A stretch of 64,000 nucleotides of DNA from Nitrospira sp. (lineage in GTDB: Bacteria; Nitrospirota; Nitrospiria; Nitrospirales; Nitrospiraceae): contig JARFXR010000002.1 of the NCBI GenBank assembly GCA_029194535.1, forward strand, positions 62,001-126,000. The letters are read 5' to 3'. The notes below the pieces were generated by a model. It saw nothing but the letters and a program-made list of their open reading frames with translations. It made no database searches and was not told where the DNA came from. Below, piece after piece: positions 36,621 through 46,644 of this stretch. Positions within the stretch are counted from its first letter, which is position 1. Every line of letters begins with the position of its first letter. The translations under genes and the position numbers were made by a program.

Positions 36621-37575
36621 AGGCAAGCTCACCCTCCAACTTCTTCCACGAGAAAGAAGCACCGAGCAAGCTTGCGTGTACCATCATACTCATGCGACCC
36701 TTCGCACTTCGCCGATAAACCCTTCTCTTCTCATGGCGGAGGGGGAGGGATCAGGAAGCTCGGTGGGAGCATTCTATTGATAACCTGTCGCATGTCGTAG
36801 GAAACCTCATCCTCCCACCTCTCCTTGGAGAGGGTGGAACGAGCGAGGTTGGCGGGAACACCATATTCATCGTCAACGTCGCCGGCCGACCCGGTAGTGG
36901 GTCACTTTGCCGTCAGAAGCACTGAAGTTCGTCATTCCCGCGGAAGCGGGAATCCAGCCAAGGCCTTCTCGCCTCAGCATTGAGTCTTGATCGTGGCGTG
37001 GAGCCCGCCTTCGTGGCATGACGCAAGAGGACTCTGACCCGCTATCCAACCGTCAGAATGATTGCATTTCGAAACAAAACTAGGTAAGGGATTCCGCTAG
37101 TTGCCGGTTTGTCGGACCAGGCAATCCTGGATGAGGCATTGGGGCATGCCGACATCACCACTCAAGACTGAAGCGCCAACCACCCCGTCTTTCCAATAGG
37201 GGACTGGCTCCCGCCCTTGCCGAGGCTTCGGCGGGTGCCTGTCCCGGTTCTTCGAAACTCGCGGGTCCTGTCGTGGCGACCGGTTTGACGCGTTCACAAG
37301 ACCCCTCCGCCTCAACGCCACCATCAGTGTGGCCCGCTTCCCCTTCATCAGCGTGCCATTGGCTAGCTCACACCGTCATTTCGGCAACTGAACTGTGTAG
37401 TTCAGCCGTTGCTCACTTTGCCACCGAGCTCGGCTGTCCGGTAGATATATGGTTCACAGCATCAGTCCTAGGCCAACGGCATCCGCCAATCTGCATACTG
37501 ATAGCGCATGAGTTGGCCGAAAACTACCATTGTTTCTTAGAGGAAATAGTGAGATCATGAGGCAAAATCGAGGTC
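36621..37575. repeat. Non-coding stretch with short repeats and a REP hairpin
   Basis: Contains two further degenerate GGAAGCTCGGTGGGAGCATT-type units (36751, 36852) and a REP-like hairpin ATTCCCGC-GGAA-GCGGGAAT at 36934-36953. The open frame at 37273-37560 has no ribosome site and a composition unlike neighbours. Otherwise I see nothing up to the regulator gene. Confidence 0.6.
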
Positions 37576-40500
37576 ATGCCGATGACTCGATTGCGCCCGA
37601 GATCATCAATCCACCAAGGTCTAGCAAAACTCACGCCGCCTTCTCTCCCTCTAATCCTTGAACGTGAAAGGCTCTATCGACAACTTGATCGAGCAAGGAA
37701 ACTAGCTAGTGTAATTTGGATAACTGCTCCCCCTGGGTCCGGCAAAACTACGCTTGCAGCTGGGTATCTTCGATCTCGACGCCTGGTTCCAGTTTGGTAC
37801 AACATTGATGAGCGAGATGCCGAGCCTGCAACATTCTTTCACTATCTTGGCCTCGCCGGACTTCGCATAGCTCCCCGCCATCGGCAAACCTTGCCTCATC
37901 TGACGCCAGAATTTCTCCTAGGGCTCCCAGTCTTTGCTCGCAATTTCTTTGACGCATTTTTTGGACGTATGAAAACACAGCAGGTACTTGTTTTAGACAA
38001 CTACCATGGGCTGGCAAGTCACTCACCGATTCACGAGATGTTATCGCTGGGAATGAATTCACTACCCACCGGGAAGTCCGCGATAATTATCAGCAGAGAG
38101 GCACCCCCCCAAGCGTTTAGCCGGCTAGAACTCAATCGTGCCTTACGAGAGTTCGAACCTCAGGCTCTTCAGCTCAGTGAGAGCGAAGCCAGAGATATTG
38201 TCGATCTGTGGGCCAAGAGGAAGAACCGTGCTTTCTCATCTCGTGATGTCCGCGCAATCTACGAACGAGTTCAAGGGTGGACAGCTGGTCTAGTTCTGAT
38301 GCTTGAACAAGATTATCAAGGACACGTTGACACAACAAAGTGGCAAGAAAGCACTCCAGAAGTGATTTTTGATTACCTTGCTGCTGAAGCGATGAAGGGG
38401 CTGGATGAGCAGATACAGCATCTCTTGCTGAAGACTTCGTGGTTTCCCGCATTTACGGCTGAGATGGCTCAGGAATTGTCTGGGACTCGTCAGGCAAGGG
38501 AGATCTTGGAGAGACTGTATCGAGGGCGATACTTTACCGAGCGCCGTGCTGAAGACCAGGTTTTCTATCAATATCACCCACTCTTTCGAGAATTCCTCAT
38601 CAAAACGGCACATCGCAGGTACGGAAAGAACCAAACTAACTCGCTGCGCTGCCAAGCCGCTGCACTTCTGGCAGATGCCTCACGAGCAGAGGACGCGATT
38701 GAGCTGTTGGAACAAGCTGGTGTGGTAGAAGCGAGAGTACGAATTGTGCTGAACGTCGCTGCGGAGATGTTTGCACAGGGTCGAATGCGCACCGTCGAAG
38801 AATGGTTGGGTCGACTACCCGTGCACACGGTTGCGAATAATCCTTGGCTATTGTTTTGGGAGGCTAACTGCAAGTTTCCATTTTCGCCCCAAGAAGCACG
38901 AGATACCTACCTCCGATCATACCGAAGCTTTGAACAGTCTCAAGATCGTGTGGGACAGGTACTCGCCTGTTGCGGCATCCTGGAGTCGCACGTTTATACC
39001 TATGGAGAGATGGACAAAGCAGTGGGATGGGTGGATCGTATCCAAGAACTCATTCGTGATGATTTCGAATTCCCAACGGCTGAGATAGAAGCTCGCATTC
39101 TCTTTGCTTCATTCACGGCACTCATGTGGTGCCGGCCGCAAGATCCAATACTTCCGATTTGGAAGGATAGAATTATGGTCCTTCTTCCGCAACTACCAGA
39201 CATGGGCCGTCGGGGTTTGGTAGGTCTCCAAATAGCGACATACCACTATTGGAAAGGGGAATTGAACGAGAGCTGGCAAATCGTCAAGTTGCTGTTGGAA
39301 CGAAGTTCTCGAAACTCTAGCTTACCAATGTTTCGTCTGCCCATTTATTTAGCTGAAGCATGTCTTGGTTGGTGCACCGGGAGCCTTGATCAAAGTCTCA
39401 TGAGTATAGACAAAGGTCTCGCTCTCAGTCATGCGAGCGGTATAACCTACTATGTTCCGTTCTTCCTTGCCCAAGGTGTCTTCGCCTCCTTGGTTTTTGG
39501 TGATGTGTCGCAAGGGAAGAAATTCTTGGGCGAACTGCAAAAAACACCGCATCAGCCAGGCCTTGCCGGTATGGCCATTCACTATCTGTCGGCGTGGGTC
39601 GCACATTTGCTCGGCAACACTGAGGAAGCCTTGTCACACATTGAATCCTCGATCGCAATTAACGTTAAGAGCGAGGCATGGTTTCCGGAAGGACTCGACC
39701 GCATCGCCGCAGCCCAAATACTCTATGCAAAAGATGATCTGAAGGAAGGAGAGAGACATCTCGAAAGAGCGTGGGAAATTGGCCAAATGACAGAAAGTAA
39801 GACTCTCCAATTTGTGAGCCTGCTCACTAAGTCTCTGTTCGAGTTACATCGCGGTAATGAAGAAAAAGCGATCGGTCATCTGCGTGTGGGCCTACCACTA
39901 GGTCGTTCCTGTAACAGTCGCTATATGCCAAGTTGGCGTAGCGACGCGGCCGCTCTCGTCCTTTCCACTGCTCTGCAGGCACAAATTGAGGTGGAATATG
40001 TTTCTGAGCTGATTCACGACTTCAATCTCAAGCCCGAAGGCCTCGCCACCCTGAATCCCGCTTGGCCATGGCCAATCAAAATTGTGACGCTCGGGCGGTT
40101 CTCGTTAATGATCAATGGGGCACCTGCATCCTTTCCCCGGAAATCCCCGCATCGTCTGCTCGATTTACTGAAAACTCTAGTCGCTACTGTATCTAACGGT
40201 GAAGTATCTGAGCAACGACTCGTCGACGCCCTGTGGCCTGACGCGGAGGGCGATCGCGGACATGAAGCGCTCAAAAAGAACCTTCAACGACTCCAAAGCC
40301 TTATCGGTAAAGAATCACTTCACTTCAGAGGGGGCACTGTTTACCTCAATGAAGACACCTGTTGGGTTGATGCGATCGCGTTCGAGAAGGCGACGAAGAA
40401 ATTGGAGACGCCGGAGCTACATGACGACCATTCGTGGAGTCGGCTTGCCAACGCGACCCTGCTGCTTTATCAAGGACCATTTTTGCCGGCCGACGAGGAC

Positions 40501-40671
40501 AAACCTTGGAGTTTTCCTCTGAGAGACAGGCTTCGCCAGCGTGTAGTAAGTCTCTTCGGACGCATAAAGGCGCGATCCGGAAATACTCTCCCGCAGAATG
40601 CCAATCTTACTCGAATCCTGGAAGCAGATCCTGCCTTACCCCACCTCTCATCCTCGACGGCCTCAGAGTAG
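37576..40671 (+). CDS. Large STAND-ATPase transcriptional regulator with C-terminal BTAD-type domain
   Basis: 1031 residues. N-terminal P-loop ITAPPGSGKTTLAAGYLRSR (Walker A near residues 51-59) and LVLDNYHGL Walker B, in the style of the MalT/AcoK/AlkS signal-transduction ATPases. A long helical-repeat sensor region follows (for example EARVRIVLNVAAEMFAQGRM). The last 200 residues (IKIVTLGRFSLMINGAPASF, then KSPHRLLDLLKTLVATVSNG and EQRLVDALWPDAEGDRGHEA) are the winged-helix plus BTAD module of SARP-like regulators. The BTAD end looks shorter than usual (LPHLSSSTASE). It probably activates the neighbouring oxidase/porin genes on binding an inducer. Confidence 0.85.
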   Translation: MPMTRLRPRSSIHQGLAKLTPPSLPLILERERLYRQLDRARKLASVIWITAPPGSGKTTLAAGYLRSRRLVPVWYNIDERDAEPATFFHYLGLAGLRIAPRHRQTLPHLTPEFLLGLPVFARNFFDAFFGRMKTQQVLVLDNYHGLASHSPIHEMLSLGMNSLPTGKSAIIISREAPPQAFSRLELNRALREFEPQALQLSESEARDIVDLWAKRKNRAFSSRDVRAIYERVQGWTAGLVLMLEQDYQGHVDTTKWQESTPEVIFDYLAAEAMKGLDEQIQHLLLKTSWFPAFTAEMAQELSGTRQAREILERLYRGRYFTERRAEDQVFYQYHPLFREFLIKTAHRRYGKNQTNSLRCQAAALLADASRAEDAIELLEQAGVVEARVRIVLNVAAEMFAQGRMRTVEEWLGRLPVHTVANNPWLLFWEANCKFPFSPQEARDTYLRSYRSFEQSQDRVGQVLACCGILESHVYTYGEMDKAVGWVDRIQELIRDDFEFPTAEIEARILFASFTALMWCRPQDPILPIWKDRIMVLLPQLPDMGRRGLVGLQIATYHYWKGELNESWQIVKLLLERSSRNSSLPMFRLPIYLAEACLGWCTGSLDQSLMSIDKGLALSHASGITYYVPFFLAQGVFASLVFGDVSQGKKFLGELQKTPHQPGLAGMAIHYLSAWVAHLLGNTEEALSHIESSIAINVKSEAWFPEGLDRIAAAQILYAKDDLKEGERHLERAWEIGQMTESKTLQFVSLLTKSLFELHRGNEEKAIGHLRVGLPLGRSCNSRYMPSWRSDAAALVLSTALQAQIEVEYVSELIHDFNLKPEGLATLNPAWPWPIKIVTLGRFSLMINGAPASFPRKSPHRLLDLLKTLVATVSNGEVSEQRLVDALWPDAEGDRGHEALKKNLQRLQSLIGKESLHFRGGTVYLNEDTCWVDAIAFEKATKKLETPELHDDHSWSRLANATLLLYQGPFLPADEDKPWSFPLRDRLRQRVVSLFGRIKARSGNTLPQNANLTRILEADPALPHLSSSTASE

Positions 40672-40777
40672 TAAATGGCATGTATTTTCGACTCACGTTT
40701 TTGTCTATCTGTCCCCCATTTGTCCCAATGCTCCTGGCATAGTCGCGCCACGCGCGAAGCTGCTTCCTTCATACGAG

Positions 40778-41955
40778 GGAAGCTCTGATTTATTCTCCGC
40801 GGGATCCAGGCTATGGATGGCCTATCACCAATTGGGAGGCCCACCATGCCGCAACAGACCTTTGTGGAAGCTAGCTTTGAGCAGTATCGGAAACCGACCC
40901 GGCGCGAGCGGTTTCTGGTGGAGATGGAGCGGGTGATTCCGTGGGGTGAGCTGGCGGCGGTCATCGAGCCGTACTACCCCAAGGCCGAGGGGCCCGGGCG
41001 TCCGCCGGTGGGCGTCGAGCGCATGGTGCGCCTCCATTGTTTGCAACAGTGGTTCAATCTGTCCGACCCGGCGATCGAGGAGGCCTTGTACGACTCACGC
41101 GCCATGCGGCAATTCGTAGGCATTGAATTGGGCCGAGAACCCGTCCCGGATGAGACGACCATCTCCAAGTTTCGGCATATCCTGGAGGCCCACCAGTTGG
41201 ACGAACCGCCGTTTGCGTTGATCAGGAGATATCTGGCCGAGCAGGGGTGTGCAGATCAGCGGGGGACCATCGTGGATACCACCATCATCAGTGCCCCCAG
41301 TTCGACGGAGAATCGCACCACGGAACGGGATCCGGAGATGCATCAGACCAAGAAGGGGAACCAGCGATAATTCTGGATAAAGGCTCATATCGGCGTCGAC
41401 AGCCAGACGAAAGCGGTTCATTCGGTGGCGGCCACGACAGCGAATGTGCACGATAGCCAGGTGTTAGCCAAATTGCTGCATGGCCAGAGGACCCGGGTGT
41501 GGGGCGATGCCGCCTACAGCGGGCAACGTGTCGTAATCCGGGAGTACGCGCCCACGGCCAAGAGTTTTGTCCAGGCGAAAGCGCATCGCCATCGGCCGCT
41601 GAGTAACGAGGAGCGGGCGCGCAACCGCACAAAGTCGAAAGTGCGGGCGAAAGGTGAGCATGCGTTCTTGGTGATCAAACGGATCTTTGGATGGGCCACA
41701 GTCCGGTACCGGGGGCTGGCGCAGAACACCCACTGGCTCCAGATCAGCTGCGGGTTGGCGAATCGGTACGTGGCGCGGCGGCGGCTCGTTGCAGGGATGT
41801 AGGAAACTAGGGCCCGGGCGCTGGGAGTGAGCGATCAGATGGTGAGGGGACCCCGCCCAAAGTGGGGGAGAGCAGCGGACGCCCACCGAATTGGCCCTGG
41901 TGACCAGCTCAGGAACAGATTGCAGAGTGGAACCGTGAATTAGTCAGCCCTTCCC
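40778..41955 (+). mobile_element. IS5-family-like insertion sequence
   Basis: About 1.18 kb bounded by imperfect inverted repeats: GGGAAGCTCTGATTTATTC at the left and the complement of GAATTAGTCAGCCCTTCCC at the right (15 of 19 positions match). It encloses a DDE transposase gene. No clear target-site duplication flanks it. Its right end directly abuts a truncated FAD oxidase frame, so insertion was accompanied by, or followed by, a deletion. Confidence 0.8.
40846..41802 (+). pseudogene. IS5-type DDE transposase interrupted by an in-frame stop
   Basis: Starts MPQQTFVEASFEQYRKPTRR after GGGAGG. The first acidic residue lies in TIVDTTIISAPSS, the second in VWGDAAYSG, and the Glu in GEHAFLVIKRIFG, so the DDE triad is encoded. 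A TAA at 41368-41370 interrupts the frame where family members have KKGNQW-Y-F-G-MKAHIGVDS; here it reads KKGNQR-stop-FWIKAHIGVDS. Four substitutions cluster at this point, with no shift of frame. The element is probably immobile unless the stop is read through. Confidence 0.85.
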
Positions 41956-41956
41956 T

Positions 41957-42472
41957 AATCTGCTCCAAGGGATCCCAGATACAAACAGTATCAGGCTCAT
42001 CTATGAGTTAACGAATACACCTATCCCAGACAGCCCCAATGAAATGGACGTGGATCACACTCCGTTTGGCATGAAGTCATGTATTCCAATCATTCAGTTA
42101 TCTGGGTACAATGCCCGCAAAGTTGTCAATATTGTTGATTCGGCACGCCGGAAGTACGCACTCAATCTGAATACTTCTTTCTTTGGCGATGGTCGAACAC
42201 TGATCACAATTCACTTTCGAACAGACGACACTCGTGAAACCGAGTGCGCACAAGACGCCGAGCTCCACATTTGGAACGATCTAGTCTCCGAAGGATTCCC
42301 GCCATACCGTGTCAGCATCGATCAAATGGATCGGCTGATGCGGCTCTATCCCCAGCCATTCGCTCTTGCAGCGCAATTGAAATCAGTCTTGGATCCGAAC
42401 GACGTGATCGCCCCAGGTCGCTATTGTAAAGTTGGTGCGTATACGAACAGAAACGGTGTCCAGCGATTGTGA
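41957..42472 (+). pseudogene. C-terminal fragment of a VAO/p-cresol-methylhydroxylase-type FAD oxidase
   Basis: The frame is open from the IS end: GIPDTNSIRLIYELTNTPIP, then DVDHTPFGMKSCIPIIQLSG, SFFGDGRTLITIHFRT and the family end LKSVLDPNDVIAPGRY. These correspond to the C-terminal cap and FAD-contacting end of the vanillyl-alcohol-oxidase/4-cresol-dehydrogenase flavoproteins, which oxidise para-alkyl phenols. About two thirds of the protein is missing, including the whole FAD-binding domain. The first ATG is at 42044. The stop overlaps the porin start (GTGA), so the fragment was once the coupled upstream gene. Confidence 0.8.
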
Positions 42473-43827
42473 AGAATTTGTTCGGATATCTACTAGCCAC
42501 CCTGGCGGTGATACCGGAAATTGCTTATGCTGATGCCTTCCGAAACCCTTTCCAGAGCGCCTCGGCCATCGGCCAAGGGCTAGCATTCGCCGCTCAAGCC
42601 GACGACCCTTCTGCCATTCACTACAACCCCGCAGGAATGACGCAATTGCGGGGTGTCCAGATCGCCGCTGGTGTTCAATTTGTGGGTGTGAACACCAATT
42701 ATACGAGTCCAACCGGCGTTACAACGAAGAATGAAAAGTCCTTCCCTGTAGGACTTCCCCCGCCTGGCCAATTTTTCATCACGGCTAACATGGCTGACCT
42801 CGGCCCAAAGGTCCTGAATGGATTGACCATAGGCTTGGGGGTAGAAAATCTGTATGGGTTCGGTGCGAAGTACCCCCAAGATGGTCCTTTTAACTCTGCT
42901 GTCACAACCGCTCAGCTGCCGCTTCTGGATATCAAGCCAACGATTGCCTACAAGATCTCAAATATGATCTCCATAGGCCTAGGCGCTGATATTTTTACCT
43001 TTGCGAGTTTCCTGGGCGAGGGGCAAATTGAACAACAATTCGTCTGGCCGGGCGGATTGGGCATTCCTGCCGGGTCAAATATCGAGGTGAATGGAACAGG
43101 GACGACAGCGGGACTTAATGCCAGCCTGCTCGTTACGCCGCTAAGGAACGACGATGGAAAACCATTGCTTAATCTCGGATTCATCTGGAGAAGCCAAGCC
43201 GTACTTCCCCTGTCAGGACAACTGTTGGTGAACGGCACTGCCGTGGCAAATGCCTCCTCAAGTATTCGGTTTCCCGAAAGCTTCTCCTGGGCTATCGCCG
43301 GCTGGCCTGTGAGGAATTTGGAAAGAGAATGGAAACTCGAAGTGGATCTTGATTACGTGAGATGGCAGTCAGTTCGAAATTCCGACATTCAACTCTCGAA
43401 TGGCATCACTATCTCGAATCCGCAGCCATGGACAAACTCGGTGACCTTTATTATCGGAACAGAATACAAGTGGTTAAGCCTTGGTAGTCACTCAGCTTGG
43501 GATATAGCCTTGCGTACAGGCTACAACCGGTCGCAGACTCCCATTCCCAATGTGGTATTCACACCGGCACTTCCAGACTCGAATGTGAATACGTTTTCGG
43601 TTGGGGCAGGTTTCATGTGTAAACCCGGAGGTCACTTTCTGGGGTTTCTTAGCTGCGGCGACCCGGAAGGAGGGAAAAAATGGCTAAAAGGTATGGGCTT
43701 GGACCTAGCCTACGCTGCGGCTGTTTTCGATACCCGCACGGTGACCGAGAACAGAAACCCTACGGTAGATGGTACTTATCAGACAACCAACCACATTGGG
43801 GCCATGACCTTCAGGCTCAATTTCTAA
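42469..43827 (+). CDS. FadL/TodX-type outer-membrane hydrophobic-compound transporter
   Basis: 452 residues with a signal peptide (MKNLFGYLLATLAVIPEIAY-ADA). The N-terminal hatch begins DAFRNPFQSASAIGQGLAFA followed by ADDPSAIHYNPAGMTQLRGV, with the NPAGM motif of the FadL/TodX family. Alternating beta strands run to the C-terminal Phe (IGAMTFRLNF) typical of outer-membrane barrels. It imports long-chain fatty acids, alkanes or aromatic hydrocarbons. Its start is GTG and overlaps the stop of the truncated oxidase. Together with the regulator it looks like the remainder of an aromatic/hydrocarbon module. Confidence 0.9.
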   Translation: MKNLFGYLLATLAVIPEIAYADAFRNPFQSASAIGQGLAFAAQADDPSAIHYNPAGMTQLRGVQIAAGVQFVGVNTNYTSPTGVTTKNEKSFPVGLPPPGQFFITANMADLGPKVLNGLTIGLGVENLYGFGAKYPQDGPFNSAVTTAQLPLLDIKPTIAYKISNMISIGLGADIFTFASFLGEGQIEQQFVWPGGLGIPAGSNIEVNGTGTTAGLNASLLVTPLRNDDGKPLLNLGFIWRSQAVLPLSGQLLVNGTAVANASSSIRFPESFSWAIAGWPVRNLEREWKLEVDLDYVRWQSVRNSDIQLSNGITISNPQPWTNSVTFIIGTEYKWLSLGSHSAWDIALRTGYNRSQTPIPNVVFTPALPDSNVNTFSVGAGFMCKPGGHFLGFLSCGDPEGGKKWLKGMGLDLAYAAAVFDTRTVTENRNPTVDGTYQTTNHIGAMTFRLNF

Positions 43828-44104
43828 TCTTACAGTACTTTTTATTTCCTTCCATGCGGTTTGTCCTCAATTTGTCCCTCAGTAGCGTTTCTAATACATC
43901 CGTACTTCGAATCAAGGTCCGCACACACTAGAACCTGCTTCGAAAATGCCGCCGCTGTTACGCCACTGGTTTGAGGATCACGTGATGTCCCAACCGCTCC
44001 AGTTGCTTGACATGTCGGCGCGTGGCCTGTTCCCGCTCCCGCTGATCGAGATTAGGTTGCCCCGAGCTCGTGGTACGGAACCCCGTGCTTCAGCATATGA
44101 TAGA

Positions 44105-44640
44105 AACAATCAAAGGGGTCAAACAATCAAAGGGGTCGGGAGTCTTTTCACTCCTCGCTCGCGACGTGCGGGTGACGCGGCGAACCGGGCACCGCGGAGG
44201 CGACTCTTACACTCTGTCTATCCCACTCATGTGAGGATGGCTCGATTAGCCTTAAACATGCGCGCCGAAGGAGCCCCTCCAAACAGAACTTGTTCGACCC
44301 GAAAGCCCTTTCCATTTGTTTCGTGCGGGATAAAACCCACTTCTCGTATGCCGCGTTCGCCTCGACTGAGCTCGTCCCGTTCCGCAAGCACAAGAGGCGA
44401 TCGAGCCACCCTTCCCCGAACAATCAAAGGGGTCGGGAGTCTTTTCCATTATCAATCGCGACGTGCGGGAAGCACGGCGAACTGGGCGACCTTCTCACCC
44501 TCCCTACCCTAGAACCTATCTCAAAACTCCTTCATGAGGGGATGGGGGTCTCTTGGAAACAATTAAGGGGTCGGGAGTCATTTCTAAACCGACCGTATTA
44601 TTTTAAGACTCCCGACCCCTTTTCATCGACCCCTTTTCAT
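44105..44640. repeat. AAGGGGTCGGGAGTC repeat cluster
   Basis: The string CAAAGGGGTCGGGAGTCTTTT occurs around 44125 and 44422, AATTAAGGGGTCGGGAGTCA at 44561, and inverted GACTCCCGACCCCTT at 44607-44621. The last two form a 15-bp perfect inverted repeat (44565-44579 with 44607-44621). The overall 43828-44620 stretch carries no convincing gene. The pattern resembles the ends of REP-type or miniature mobile elements. Confidence 0.75.
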
Positions 44641-45103
44641 CTGCCTCAGCCAGTTGGGCGACACCGCCGTGGGCCTCCGCAATCACCGCGCTTTTCGAGT
44701 TCGGCGCGAAGGTGTAGGCGTTCCGGCGCGTGACCCGTTCCGGCGCCGTGTCCGGCGGCAGGATCAGGTCAAGTCAACCGAGACGGCCGCCGATGCGGGA
44801 ACAATAGGCGACGGTGCTTCCGCGTAGAGGGTCTGGGTTCCGGCGGCAAGCGCGGCCCCGTCGATCCACATGAGTTCGTTCCCGGCGGCATCGAGGACAG
44901 TCTCGCTCGACAATGTCACCGGTTCGTCGAATACGCTGACGACGAGAATTTCGTACTCGACATGGTTCAGTGCCGCCATCGCCATGGACAACCTACGCGT
45001 CATGAATCGGCCCGACCAAGATCGCAGTCGGCCGGCCAGGCTCCTCGGGCGACGCGGTTGACGCAAGAGCGAGGACGGCGACCGCCACGAAACTGATGCG
45101 CAT
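44640..45103 (-). pseudogene. Frameshifted secreted protein, possibly an M23-type peptidase remnant
   Basis: Three consecutive frames make one plausible protein. ATG 45103 gives a signal peptide MRISFVAVAVLALASTASPE and stops at 44993. A shifted frame gives NHVEYEILVVSVFDEPVTLS through PASAAVSVDL. A further shift near 44770 gives ILPPDTAPERVTRRNAYTFA and AVIAEAHGGVAQLAE. The pattern of the beta-rich middle resembles the N-terminal domain of some secreted M23-family peptidases, from memory only. The 3' part is cut by the repeat cluster. Confidence 0.5.
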
Positions 45104-45401
45104 TACTAGAGTCTCCGTTGATTTCATCGACATGTCCTCCTGATCCACCTATGCATTCAAGAGTCGCGGCACGAGCGTTCACCCGACATGTATAGTCTCA
45201 ACCGAGCGTGAATCGCTTGCATGGACAACGACGGATCCATTGGCATCATCAATTAGCTTAGGCTTGGTCATGCGGCTTTCCGTACAAGTTTCCCAACTCA
45301 GCGACCTGTCAAAGCTCGCTGGTGTCACCAAGTGGAGTCGTCTTGTCGCTTCCGAGGGAACCCTCTGGCCTGAACTCCATCATCTCCTTGGCATCGATCG
45401 G
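45104..45401. other. Intergenic spacer
   Basis: About 300 bases between the decayed secreted gene and the acyltransferase. No supported gene; the short plus-strand frames lack ribosome sites. Confidence 0.5.
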
Positions 45402-46553
45402 TCAACCAAGCCCAGGGACAACTGATCGGCCGGCCTGGCGATGCCTCAGGAATTGCTTGCCGAGACTGATGCTGGGGATTTCGATGAATCTGTAAAGGAG
45501 CCACGCAAGAGATAGTATCGGCAACCACGCACCCATACAAAGCAGAACAATCATGAACGGGTGCATATCGCTCCCAAAGACCGCAGGGAAAGCCTGTCTC
45601 CGGAGCCATGACAAGATCGGTTGGTGAACGAGGTACATACTATAGCTCGCAAGGCCAACGGTTCGCATATGCCTTACTACGAAGTGAGAAAGGAAGGTCT
45701 GAGACAGCGGACGCACCAGGAGATGAGCTATGACAGTCCCTGTCGCGAGCGCGGCGAACTCCCACGTAAATGGCGCAAGGGGCTTCAGAATGCCGCTGAG
45801 GATGGTGAGGGATGGCCAAACCCACATGGGACATCTTGAGAGCACACTTCTCCGACCCTGCAGGAAATCATCGGCGAGTTTTGCACCAAGCGTCCAGGCG
45901 AACCAATACCTCAATGGACTGTGCCATAGCCAGGAAGGGAGCGGGAGCATTGTGCCTTCAAAATATCCTTGCAGAACAGAATAGGCCTTGATCGCCAACG
46001 CGACAGAACCCGCCAACCAGAGGCTAGAAGCCCAACCAAATCTTTGCGCCATGAGAACCAACAGAGGGTAGAGGGCATATAGCTGAACTTCAACGGCGAT
46101 GGTCCAAAACGAAGGATTGAGCGAGAAAAATGAAGCCTCGTCCAGATTATTAATAAGTAGTACATGAGTCACCAAGTCCCTCGTTGTCGCCGGCGCCGGG
46201 TAAGGAGTGATGACGAAAGTAAAGAGCACAACAGCGATACAGTAGGGCGGGTAGATCCGGAAGAAGCGCCGGAAGAAGAATCGGTGGAAATCTCTTGTCT
46301 GGTCTCGTTCATAGCTCAAATGGATGCAGAAACCACTTAGCACGAAGAAAATGGCGACGCCCACCCAGCCATACGTAAAGGGAAACAGCAGAAAGTACGA
46401 GATGCCGTTGTGAACAATATCCACAAACCATCGGCCCCATTGCGGGGAGTCGCTCGCGAATGTTTCTCCAAAAACATGGAGACAAAAAACCATCGCGATA
46501 GCCACGCCTCGCAAGTGATCGAGAAACTCTATGCGTTGATGTTCTTCGTTCAT
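45402..46553 (-). CDS. Acyltransferase family 3 membrane protein
   Basis: 383 residues with about ten hydrophobic helices. The family start RIEFLDHLRGVAIAMVFCLH contains the conserved R-G-x-A-I and His. FFVLSGFCIHLSY and RRFFRIYPPYCIAVVLFTFV are typical of acyltransferase-3 enzymes, which O-acylate surface sugars or antibiotics from cytoplasmic acyl-CoA. It lies beside an SGNH-hydrolase gene on the same strand, a frequent partnership for O-acetyl transfer or removal in the periplasm. Confidence 0.92.
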   Translation of the reverse strand: MNEEHQRIEFLDHLRGVAIAMVFCLHVFGETFASDSPQWGRWFVDIVHNGISYFLLFPFTYGWVGVAIFFVLSGFCIHLSYERDQTRDFHRFFFRRFFRIYPPYCIAVVLFTFVITPYPAPATTRDLVTHVLLINNLDEASFFSLNPSFWTIAVEVQLYALYPLLVLMAQRFGWASSLWLAGSVALAIKAYSVLQGYFEGTMLPLPSWLWHSPLRYWFAWTLGAKLADDFLQGRRSVLSRCPMWVWPSLTILSGILKPLAPFTWEFAALATGTVIAHLLVRPLSQTFLSHFVVRHMRTVGLASYSMYLVHQPILSWLRRQAFPAVFGSDMHPFMIVLLCMGAWLPILSLAWLLYRFIEIPSISLGKQFLRHRQAGRSVVPGLG

Positions 46554-46644
46554 CGTTGAGCGTTCCTGATTACCGCGCCTCCGACAATATCGTGCCTATC
46601 TACTTCGTCTTTCGAATTGGAACTACGGGTATGGGACTCTCGCT

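Noticed and set aside
35018-36900. CRISPR array, suggested by repeated AGCAAGCTCGGTGGGAGCAT units
   Set aside because: Units are irregularly spaced, degenerate and embedded in larger duplications; no constant spacer length and no cas genes.
37273-37560. 95-codon ORF before the STAND regulator
   Set aside because: No ribosome site, composition unlike neighbours and no recognisable pattern.
44148-44427. Minus-strand frames in the repeat cluster as a REP-associated transposase
   Set aside because: The translations lack the HUH motif and conserved tyrosine of that family; they read as chance frames in repeat DNA.
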